A stretch of DNA of 64,000 nucleotides, taken from Bacteroidota bacterium (GTDB lineage Bacteria > Bacteroidota > Bacteroidia > Flavobacteriales > Flavobacteriaceae). The stretch is taken from positions 62,001 through 126,000 of the forward strand of contig JAFDZC010000006.1 of the NCBI GenBank assembly GCA_018267095.1, in the 5' to 3' direction. Position numbers and translations under genes: made by a program. The notes below the pieces were generated by a model that worked only from the letters and a program-made list of their open reading frames with translations, was not told the DNA's origin and searched no databases. Numbering within the stretch: position 1 is the stretch's first letter; the number at the start of each line of letters is the position of its first letter. Below, one piece after another: positions 1 to 8,144 of the stretch.

Positions 1-215
1 TTACTGGCGGAAACTCTGGTTCACCGGTGCTCAATGGTAAAGGTGAACTCATCGGTTTGGCTTTTGACGGAAACATTGAGGCTATGGCGGGCGATGTTAT
101 TTTTGACAACAAATTGCAAAGAACCATCAATGTAGATATTCGTTATGTACTTTGGGTAATTGACAATTTCTCAGGTGCTAAAAATATTGTTGATGAAATG
201 ACGATAGTTAAATAA
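1..215 (+). CDS. S46-family dipeptidyl-peptidase (DPP7-like), C-terminal fragment
   Basis: This is the last 70 or so codons of a serine exopeptidase whose start lies before the window; the open frame runs from base 3 to the TAA at 213-215. The motif TGGNSGSPV (bases 3-29) holds the nucleophilic serine of the S46 family, which removes dipeptides from peptide N termini in the periplasm. In that family the residue 18 positions after the serine sets the P1 preference (Gly in DPP7, Arg in DPP11). Here it is Gly, in FDGN, which suggests DPP7-like preference for hydrophobic residues. The length after the serine fits an intact C terminus. Family assignment is firm; the specificity call is inference from one residue. 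Confidence 0.85.
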   Translation, partial: TGGNSGSPVLNGKGELIGLAFDGNIEAMAGDVIFDNKLQRTINVDIRYVLWVIDNFSGAKNIVDEMTIVK

Positions 216-231
216 TCGTTTTACAATAGAT

Positions 232-264
232 AAAAAAAGCCGCTCAAATTGAGCGGCTTTTTTG
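232..264. terminator. Bidirectional intrinsic terminator
   Basis: A perfect 8-bp GC-rich stem (239-246 with 250-257, loop AAT) has a T tract after it on the plus strand and an A tract before it (232-238), so it can end transcription from both sides. It serves the peptidase gene ending at 215 and the minus-strand giant gene ending at 278. Confidence 0.9.
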
Positions 265-277
265 TTGTTAGATATTT

Positions 278-3200
278 TTAGTTCATGATTTTCTTTGAAC
301 TTACTTTTCCGTTGTCAAGTGTTATTTTGGCTAAGTAAACACCGCGAGCAAAATTAAAAAGTGTTTTGAATTCATTGCTTTGCGGTTGGTAATTGGCGAT
401 TAGTTTTCCGGTAATGTCAAACACTTCGATGTTATTGATACGCGAATTGCTTTGTGCAAATAATTCGTGTTGAATAATGCCGACACTTACATTCTGTTGG
501 TCAAAATCAACATTTGCTAACGCTGAATTGTTGTATCTAATGACAAAGCGATGGTCAAAAACACCGGCTTCAGAGGTAAATACATACGGACTTTGTTTCA
601 GGTCGTGAATAATATTAAGCTGTTTGTCTTCAATAAAAATATCTTGATGCTCAAACATGCCATCAACACCATCTAATCCGAATGAATAACTGTCAGCGTG
701 TGTTGCTTTGTAACCTAAAATCACTTGATCTTGCGCATCAAAAGGCAACGGACGGCCTTGAATGGCTAAATGTTTGTCTGGAATAATTGAATACAAAGTC
801 ATTCCGCTTGTTTCATCCATCGGAACACCGTCATACATGCGATCCCATCCTAAAGTCGCATCATCTTTATAGCCAATCAAGGTTTGACTAAAGCCATTGC
901 TGCTGTCAATTAAATCAACCCAGTAGCGATGATTGTCAACGGCGGCATGTCGAAAGAACTGACTGTTGTTGCCCGCAACACGCATTGAGTTTTTAAAGGT
1001 AGCAGGAGTAGGTGATGGAGCGGTTCCTGTACTTTTGGTAAAGAAACCTTGGCCAACGCTTATGTATCCATTGGGTACAGCCCCTCCAGAACCCGCTTGA
1101 ATCCCTCTGAGTCCAACGGCACCCAAACTATTCCAGGCAGCATAATCATTACTCGTATAATTGTATGCGTAACTTCCGTAGAAAGGGTTTGGATTAGCTG
1201 CACTGATCGGAGAATTATGCGTCCAGAAATAAATGGTTCCGTCTATTACCGGAATGTTGGCCGGATCAGTCAAGAATGCCTGAGCATCAAGAGCAGACGG
1301 ATACGGATTACCCAAAAGGTTGTATTTGTCGTCACTTACCCCGGCGGCCAATGTCCCATGCTGAATCGGACTTGAAATTACGCCATTGTTTGGAGTTCCA
1401 ATGAAATTAGCAGTATAAGGTACTTTTGTGCCTACTGAAGTAGAATAGGTTTGTGGGGCTCTGACAATATACCCTTTTCTTGGATCCATAACTGTGGCCG
1501 TACTTTCTTGTGCCCATGTTCCGGCTGCATTGGCAATAGTTGGTGTCCAACTATAATACTTGTCAGGTTGCGTAGCTGGAGATAACATGCCTAACGTATA
1601 GGCTGAGGCTAGTGTTACTGGTGATCCCCAATACGTATAATCATAACGATACATCGGTTGGGTGATGCGCTCGATGGTTACGATTCCGGAGTTGGTTGAG
1701 CTATCGTTTGTTTGCAACAAACTGGCATTGTTCGTAAAAGTGAGCGAACCTCCACTAACGTTTAAACCTCCAGATAAAGTGAGCGTTGCCGGGTCGTTGA
1801 ATACGACATTTCCACTAGATACAGTACAATTACAACCCGATAAATTGGCCGAACTTGTAAAGTTGCCCGAGAACTGAAGATTTGTGCTGCCTGAAGGTGC
1901 TCCAAGACTCCAAGTGGTTCCGTTCCAAATATTTGGATTCATGGTGATTGCGCCCGTGCTTGTACTTGCGCAGCCCGTTACGGTATTGGTTACCGAGGCG
2001 GTATAAGTGGTTGCCGCTGTTGGTTTCGCATAAATGGTTGGCATATTGGTATGCACTGCCGGATTATAAGCAATTGTCGCTCCTGCATCGGTATACAAAT
2101 TCGTGGTCGGCGACCAAGTAATCGGAGCGTCAACTTCAAAATAAATGACCGGTTTATCTCCGTTGGTTGTTCCTGAAACGGCTGCACATGATCCACCACC
2201 AGTTCTTGAGGTTGTACTGACGGTTGCCGGTGTGCACAAAGTAACCAAACTAAAAGGGTTGAGCCCATTACCGGTAGCGGTATGACAAATATTGATGACA
2301 ATATTGGAAGTTCCGTCCCAAGCAAAAGGTGTAGCGAATGTATGGGTGTTGATTCCGTTGACCGGAAGAATATTCACACCGTTATAAACCGTAGTAAAGC
2401 CGGTTGTAATATAAGTGGTGGTTAAATTCGCTGCCAGCGTATGCGCCATACTGATGTCATAAGTTGGCATCGTTCCCGTTCCGGCTGAGGTTACATTAAA
2501 CGATATTGATTTTAAGTTGGTCGCATTGGTAATTCCCGCGGCATTGAGTTCGGCTTTGGTTACCAAATATTGCATTCTGAGCTGTGTACTTGACGCTTGA
2601 CGATACGGTGTGTTTCCGACCACAGCCGTATTCGAATTCGGTGTACCAATCGGAATCATCGTACTCGGATTGGGTGTAACGGTGAGTGTCTGAATAATGT
2701 TCGGGCATGAATTTACCGAACTTGGACTTACCGTAATAGCCGTTGGCAATGGGTTAACCGTAACGACAAATGATCTTGATTTGGTACAACCCGATGGTGA
2801 GGTGCCTGTTACAATGTAAGTTGTGGTTGCCGTTGGAGTAGCTGTTACGGTAGCTCCTGAAGTAGCACTCAAACCAGTAGCCGGACTCCAGGTATAAGTG
2901 TATGTCAAATCAGTACTCGAGGCAGTAATGGCAATGCCGCTTCCGGAACAAACCGATAAAGTAGCCGGTGAAAGTGTAATCGCAGCCGGAGCCGATCCTG
3001 CAAATTCATCTGCCCCAATATCCGGTGTGGTAGCATTACGCGTTACTCCGTCATAATCGGTAGTTACGGTTACCGGTGTACCGGTTGATTCTAAATCATT
3101 ACAAGTGGTGGTAATATGTAAATCAGCGGTGGCAGTATTAGCAAACGGAACTACCACGCCTGACAAACTGTTGGCATCAAGACCGGATGCTGATTTCCAT

Positions 3201-6200
3201 CCAGCAAAATTTTGATCGGTAGTGCCGTTGATGGCCACCATATTGATATTGCTGGTATTGAGTACATTGTAGTTCATGGTCATACCGGTAAAGTTCGCAG
3301 CGGTATTGGCGATTGCATAGTTTTTTCCTGAATTATTCTGTTCGTTGACAAAGATATTGTTTTTGATATCAGCAGTTGCACCCGCTGTAGCGATATACTG
3401 CATAGCGGCAGAAGGGTTGCTTCCGGCATTAGTTCCGCCAATGTATACACTGTTATAATAATATTTTCGATTTCCATTAAAACCCACGTCATTAATTCCG
3501 TAAGCAGAAATTGTTTGATTGTTGATGAGCGAAATCATGTTGTTGTCAAAAGTCCAAGAACCACTGGTTTTTATACCACAGATTGTAGCTAATGAAGAAG
3601 TTGAGGCATTTCTTAAATCATAAATACGGTTTCCAGTAATACTTCCACCAGAAGTAGTTAGATTGATAAAAATACCAACGGCAGTTGAATTTGCAGTGGT
3701 TGACGAGCCGTTCAAACCATATATTGTGTTTCCAGTTACTGTATTACCAGTTACTGACACTCCGAGATAAATTCCCAAGCATACGCCGCCTCCATTTGCA
3801 GCAGAATCAATATTACTTACTGTATTGTTTGAAATATTTGCGGCTACCGATCCACTGTATACAATGCCATAAATAATTCCTGTAGATGTAGTACTTGAAT
3901 TAACAATGTTGTTGACGGTATTGTTGGTAATCACATTACTAGCCGAGGCGGATACGGCAGATTGAATACCTACGGTAGTTGCAGAATTGTTTATTGAAAA
4001 TCCAAAGACGTTGTTTGCGCTAACCAATACAGTTGTTCCAGACTGATAATTAATGCCGCTGATGGTTCCAGCTGAAGCACTTAAAGCACTCACATTATTG
4101 TTGCTGATTGTTTTGTTAGAAACAACTCCGTTTGCATAAATTCCGATAACATTGGCTGCATTACTATTTAAAGAACTGACAGTATTGCTTAATATATTTT
4201 CATTAGCGGTTGCAGCGACTGCAGAGTTGCTATTGATTCCGTATACCGTAGAGTTTGAGTTAGATGTTAAGCTGTTGACGGTGTTTGAGGTACAATTGAG
4301 CGTAGCACCTGTACTGTAAGTTCCGATTCCGATTCCGGTGATGGCCGCTGTATTGGATATACCACTGACAGTATTGTTAGAAACAGTAGAGGTTCCGCCT
4401 ATGGATCCAATATTAAGAGCAATAACAGTAGCGCTGGATAACGAAATTGAACTCAGGGTATTGTTTGAAATGGTTTTTGTTGGGAAATTAGTAGCTGTAG
4501 TAGCATTAATTCCGTTGAATGTTGTAACCGAACTGGCCGTAATATTAGAAAAATTATTACTGCTGCAATTAATGATAGCACCGGTTGCTGATGCCGCATT
4601 AGCAAGAATCAAACTCAAGTTTGTAGTTGTTGTCGTAAATCCTGTTACAATACTATTAGAACTAATGGTTTGTGTACCGGTTGCGGTAACAACCACTGCA
4701 TCATTAATAAAAGTAATCGCACCGGTTGTTGCAGCATTTAAATTGGTAAAGGAATTACCGCTGATGTTTTGCGACAAGGTTGCTGCCGAATTCAAAATAT
4801 ATTGGTGGGATGCGCTGGTTGTACCAGTATGCGAAATCCCTTGGATATCATTGTTTTGTATCGAAAGTGCCGCAGTTGCAGCTCCACCGGTATTATTCAC
4901 CACGATTAAAGTTCCGGTATTGCCGGCTGAGTAACTCACCAAACCGGTTCCTGAAGCCCCAAAACTGTTGTTGTTAAAATCAATGGTTCCGGTTATCGCA
5001 GCTGTATTGTTAATACCTCTGAAGACAGAACCTGTTGATGAAGCAGAAGCAAAAGAAATTCCTTTAACAATATTGTAACCAATCGATGTTGATGTGTTTA
5101 TCCCGGAATTACTAAACCCAATAAAACTATTGTTCGCTGTTGGATTGATCGTAACATTTTGAACTGTATTGCCATTGCCCGAAGAGCCAATAACCAGATT
5201 GCCTGTAGATGATGAAGTAATTCCGGTAAAAGTTACTGCGGTAGTCGAGGTAACTAAAGTACCCATATTAATACTATTGGCCGGAGTTGTATGACCGATG
5301 GTGTTGCCCGTAATGGTATATGCTGCTGATCCGGCAACTGAGATTCCGGTAATATTAAAAGCAGCCGAACCTGAACTGTTACCGGTTGTAACAGCTTGAA
5401 CAATATTATTCTGAATATTCATACTTCCGGTGCCCGAGAGATTGATGAAAAATATGTTTCCACCCGCGGTTGAATACGAGAAAAACCCAATAGTTCCTGT
5501 GGTTAACCCAAAAGTATTTCCGGTAACATTCACTGTACTACTTCCGGTGGCTGATATTCCTTGAAAAATAGTAGCTGCTGCTGCCGTAGTCATGCCGAAC
5601 ATTGTTCCGGCAATTGTATTGTTTTGAACCGTAGTGGCGGTTGTTCCGACCGACAATGAAATCGGTGTAAAACTTGAACCGGCAATACCCATGAGAGTAT
5701 AGGTGCCCGTTCCAGCAGACGAACCATATCCAATCGTGTTTCCAGAAATCATGAAACTATTTCCTGTGGCTCCTGCCGCAATTTTAATCGCTGAATGTAT
5801 TGCCCCTGTCGTATGAGCTCTGCCTCCAGTTTGATAAAATTTATTGTTGCTAAAAGTACAAGCGGTAGTTCCAGTTCCAACATAAATACCCGCAGATTCC
5901 GCCGCCGCATTGAAGTAGTCATAAACATTGTTGTTGGTAATAACAATGCCGCTGTTTTCTTTACCTGAGGTACCCGTGAAATGAATTCCTTTTGCAGGTA
6001 AATTGGTTCCGGCAGGGCCAATATTACAATTGGATACGGTATTGTTGTCATTTCCGGTGGTTACTGCTGCGGCTCCGAAGAAAATATTTCCGGTTGCTGT
6101 AGCGCCTGTTCCTGTTGCCGAACCTAAAATGGTACAATTGGTAATGATATTGTTGGTGGCATCCGTTTGAAAACGAATGGTTGACGTACCCGAAGTGGCT

Positions 6201-7903
6201 GATATGCTGGTGTTGCTAATGGTTAAACTATTGCTGTTGGTATTCAAACCATCAATTGTTACATTGTCAGCACCGTTTAAGTCAACAACTGGATTGCCTG
6301 CGCCCGTATTGCCTGTTCCGGTAATGGTTCTCGGGCCGCAACCCGCCGGTTGAATGAGTACTGAGGTAATTCCTGCTACTTGATTAAGAGCCGCCGTATT
6401 CGCGCCTTCATTGATATCGTTCAAAACAGAAATATTAATCACCCCTAAATGCGTACTTAAATTCATTGCATCAAATGCGGCTTTCAAAGTGCTGTATTTG
6501 GCGAGTAAAGTTCCTCCAGTGGCAGTCAACACGATATTTCCCGGAATAAGTTCCCCAACTGGACTAATACTAGCACCTGGAGCAAATCCTTGAAAAGTAA
6601 TTTGTGCCAATTGAGTTGCGGTTAAACCTGTATTGTCAGTTCCGACAAATACTTTAGCGCCTGAACAACTGTTGGTCCAGCCAGTAATAGTGAGTGTTTT
6701 TCCTCCAGTCCAAGCCACAGCGCTACTGTTGGCAAAATTCAATGAGTGACTTCCGGTTCCTAATTCAATTGTTGAATTGTCGGTTAATGTTAATGTTCCT
6801 ACCGTATCGCCATAACCAGTGGTGGCTCCGGTACTGAATTTACCTCCGTTGAGAATTACATTGGTTGAATTTGATAACGCGTTCGCTGCTCCGTATTGTA
6901 ACGTTCCCGCATTGATGGTCGTAGTTCCGGTGTAAGTGTTGCTGTTTGATAAACGAACCAAACCTGCTCCGATTTTGAGCATTCCTCCCGAACCCGAAAT
7001 AACTCCGGTAAAATCAACGGTTCCTGTGGCACTTACTTCGTCAAAGTTGACAATGTTGTTGTTGAGGTTGATGTTTCCAGAATAGGTATGTGTGTTTGAA
7101 GTGTTCAATCCGCCAATCGTTGCGTTGGCTGAACTGGTTGGAACGGTAATGTTGTTGGCAACTGTTGTAGCGGTTGAAGCGTGGCTAATGTATAATTTAT
7201 TAACGGCAGTGGTTCCGTTTCCAACTTGAATTGGGCCCTGAATGACTCCGCCAGAGTTGACCCATAATTCACCTTCTTCTACAAAATACCCGCCTGAAAG
7301 AGAGGCAACGTTGTTGTAATTTACTTCGACAATTGAGTATTGTTTGATGTATAATCCGACACTGGCATTTCCGGCAGGATAACTGTTTAAAGTTAGTTTT
7401 TTGGAGTTAGGTCCCCAAACATTGAAGTTTTTATTGCCGCTGTTTAAAATCGGGCGGTTGAAAGTAAATCCACCGTTGATGGGATTGATTTCAATAACGG
7501 AGCCGTTTTTTCCGTGAAAAGGCAAATTGAAAACTTGCGTATTGTTGGGTGAATAATTTTCAATTTTTCCGTAAAAGTTAATTCCGTTTTCACTGCCCAC
7601 CGGTCCGTCAGCATCAAACTGATTCACCGAAGGATTATAGGTAGCAAAATAAGTGAGGTTATTGATGTCTATCCATGCGCCATAATTCAAATACATGGTG
7701 GTTTGAAAACCGCTGTTTTTGAGTTGTATATTTAAATCGGTGGTTGAATTCCAGGTTGTCGGGCATGAGTTGCCAAACCAATTGTTACAAAGTATGAATT
7801 CACCCAATGCGTTATCTCCGTCCCAATTATTTTGAGCGTTGAGCATTTGACACAAAAAAAGCAGAGGCATGAGCCTGAACAAACGACCGTAAAAATGTTT
7901 CAT
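278..7903 (-). CDS. Giant secreted beta-helix protein with T9SS sorting domain (2541 aa)
   Basis: Likely a cell-surface or released adhesin-type protein; no catalytic motif was seen. Domains in order: signal peptide (residues 1-24, ending LNAQ); a beta-rich region with an autotransporter-type repeat around 300-355 (NTYTGTTTINAGTLQYG); a long right-handed parallel beta-helix, roughly 500-1600, made of many Ser/Thr/Asn-rich turns such as ITGNTI and VSNNTV, ending with NSVYIGG and PDIGADEF; an Ig-like segment near 1650-1750 (TYTWSPATGLSATSGATV); a further beta-sandwich region; and a C-terminal block from about 2060. That block contains MYRYDYTYWGSP, YNLLGNPYPSALDA and GQGFFTKSTGTAPS, and ends in a sorting signal (VFDITGKLI ... 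GVYLAKITLDNGKVSSKKI). The block is shared with the next two genes upstream and resembles the Flavobacterium T9SS type C sorting family, from memory. The ATG start gives a good signal peptide. Ligand unknown. Confidence 0.88.
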   Translation of the reverse strand: MKHFYGRLFRLMPLLFLCQMLNAQNNWDGDNALGEFILCNNWFGNSCPTTWNSTTDLNIQLKNSGFQTTMYLNYGAWIDINNLTYFATYNPSVNQFDADGPVGSENGINFYGKIENYSPNNTQVFNLPFHGKNGSVIEINPINGGFTFNRPILNSGNKNFNVWGPNSKKLTLNSYPAGNASVGLYIKQYSIVEVNYNNVASLSGGYFVEEGELWVNSGGVIQGPIQVGNGTTAVNKLYISHASTATTVANNITVPTSSANATIGGLNTSNTHTYSGNINLNNNIVNFDEVSATGTVDFTGVISGSGGMLKIGAGLVRLSNSNTYTGTTTINAGTLQYGAANALSNSTNVILNGGKFSTGATTGYGDTVGTLTLTDNSTIELGTGSHSLNFANSSAVAWTGGKTLTITGWTNSCSGAKVFVGTDNTGLTATQLAQITFQGFAPGASISPVGELIPGNIVLTATGGTLLAKYSTLKAAFDAMNLSTHLGVINISVLNDINEGANTAALNQVAGITSVLIQPAGCGPRTITGTGNTGAGNPVVDLNGADNVTIDGLNTNSNSLTISNTSISATSGTSTIRFQTDATNNIITNCTILGSATGTGATATGNIFFGAAAVTTGNDNNTVSNCNIGPAGTNLPAKGIHFTGTSGKENSGIVITNNNVYDYFNAAAESAGIYVGTGTTACTFSNNKFYQTGGRAHTTGAIHSAIKIAAGATGNSFMISGNTIGYGSSAGTGTYTLMGIAGSSFTPISLSVGTTATTVQNNTIAGTMFGMTTAAAATIFQGISATGSSTVNVTGNTFGLTTGTIGFFSYSTAGGNIFFINLSGTGSMNIQNNIVQAVTTGNSSGSAAFNITGISVAGSAAYTITGNTIGHTTPANSINMGTLVTSTTAVTFTGITSSSTGNLVIGSSGNGNTVQNVTINPTANNSFIGFSNSGINTSTSIGYNIVKGISFASASSTGSVFRGINNTAAITGTIDFNNNSFGASGTGLVSYSAGNTGTLIVVNNTGGAATAALSIQNNDIQGISHTGTTSASHQYILNSAATLSQNISGNSFTNLNAATTGAITFINDAVVVTATGTQTISSNSIVTGFTTTTTNLSLILANAASATGAIINCSSNNFSNITASSVTTFNGINATTATNFPTKTISNNTLSSISLSSATVIALNIGSIGGTSTVSNNTVSGISNTAAITGIGIGTYSTGATLNCTSNTVNSLTSNSNSTVYGINSNSAVAATANENILSNTVSSLNSNAANVIGIYANGVVSNKTISNNNVSALSASAGTISGINYQSGTTVLVSANNVFGFSINNSATTVGIQSAVSASASNVITNNTVNNIVNSSTTSTGIIYGIVYSGSVAANISNNTVSNIDSAANGGGVCLGIYLGVSVTGNTVTGNTIYGLNGSSTTANSTAVGIFINLTTSGGSITGNRIYDLRNASTSSLATICGIKTSGSWTFDNNMISLINNQTISAYGINDVGFNGNRKYYYNSVYIGGTNAGSNPSAAMQYIATAGATADIKNNIFVNEQNNSGKNYAIANTAANFTGMTMNYNVLNTSNINMVAINGTTDQNFAGWKSASGLDANSLSGVVVPFANTATADLHITTTCNDLESTGTPVTVTTDYDGVTRNATTPDIGADEFAGSAPAAITLSPATLSVCSGSGIAITASSTDLTYTYTWSPATGLSATSGATVTATPTATTTYIVTGTSPSGCTKSRSFVVTVNPLPTAITVSPSSVNSCPNIIQTLTVTPNPSTMIPIGTPNSNTAVVGNTPYRQASSTQLRMQYLVTKAELNAAGITNATNLKSISFNVTSAGTGTMPTYDISMAHTLAANLTTTYITTGFTTVYNGVNILPVNGINTHTFATPFAWDGTSNIVINICHTATGNGLNPFSLVTLCTPATVSTTSRTGGGSCAAVSGTTNGDKPVIYFEVDAPITWSPTTNLYTDAGATIAYNPAVHTNMPTIYAKPTAATTYTASVTNTVTGCASTSTGAITMNPNIWNGTTWSLGAPSGSTNLQFSGNFTSSANLSGCNCTVSSGNVVFNDPATLTLSGGLNVSGGSLTFTNNASLLQTNDSSTNSGIVTIERITQPMYRYDYTYWGSPVTLASAYTLGMLSPATQPDKYYSWTPTIANAAGTWAQESTATVMDPRKGYIVRAPQTYSTSVGTKVPYTANFIGTPNNGVISSPIQHGTLAAGVSDDKYNLLGNPYPSALDAQAFLTDPANIPVIDGTIYFWTHNSPISAANPNPFYGSYAYNYTSNDYAAWNSLGAVGLRGIQAGSGGAVPNGYISVGQGFFTKSTGTAPSPTPATFKNSMRVAGNNSQFFRHAAVDNHRYWVDLIDSSNGFSQTLIGYKDDATLGWDRMYDGVPMDETSGMTLYSIIPDKHLAIQGRPLPFDAQDQVILGYKATHADSYSFGLDGVDGMFEHQDIFIEDKQLNIIHDLKQSPYVFTSEAGVFDHRFVIRYNNSALANVDFDQQNVSVGIIQHELFAQSNSRINNIEVFDITGKLIANYQPQSNEFKTLFNFARGVYLAKITLDNGKVSSKKIMN

Positions 7904-7929
7904 ATTTCTGTATTGTTTTGACGCAAAAT

Positions 7930-7960
7930 CCGACTTTTAATCTATTGATATTCAAGTCGG
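7930..7960 (-). promoter_or_regulatory. Inverted repeat in the leader of the beta-helix gene
   Basis: CCGACTT (7930-7936) is repeated inverted as AAGTCGG (7954-7960) with 17 bases between. It lies between the putative promoter box and the start codon of the minus-strand gene at 7903, so it would fold in the mRNA leader or bind a dimeric protein. No protein is known to bind it. Confidence 0.35.
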
Positions 7961-7969
7961 ATGAACTTT

Positions 7970-7977
7970 CAAAATTA
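7970..7977 (-). promoter_or_regulatory. Putative -7 promoter box of the beta-helix gene
   Basis: Read on the minus strand this is TAATTTTG, matching the Bacteroidota -7 consensus TAnnTTTG, about 65 bp before the start codon. No clear -33 TTG was found at the usual 19-21 bp spacing, so the call is tentative. Confidence 0.4.
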
Positions 7978-8068
7978 GAAATAAAAATTGGAATTGGCTA
8001 GTGTTTTTAGTATGCTGCGTAATTTTCGCGGATATAATAATGGATTGAATAAAATCTTGAATGATAAT

Positions 8069-8097
8069 TAAAAAACCGCCTCGTTTGAAGCGGTTTT
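8069..8097 (-). terminator. Intrinsic terminator of the second giant gene
   Basis: AAAACCGC (8072-8079) pairs with GCGGTTTT (8090-8097), with two more pairs inside after one mismatch and a loop of about 4 nt. On the minus strand a run of T follows (8070-8075). A weaker hairpin with a 6-bp stem (8119-8124 with 8132-8137) lies nearer to the stop codon at 8145. Confidence 0.8.
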
Positions 8098-8144
8098 CCA
8101 TTGTTTTTTTATAAAATTTATAGGGGTGTCGCCTATATAAAAAA

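Noticed and set aside
4338-4934. A 198-codon plus-strand open frame inside the first giant gene
   Set aside because: It is antisense to the Ser/Thr/Val-rich beta-helix repeats, whose reverse complement naturally lacks stops; the translated sequence is low-complexity Val/Ala/Leu without domains or a start context.
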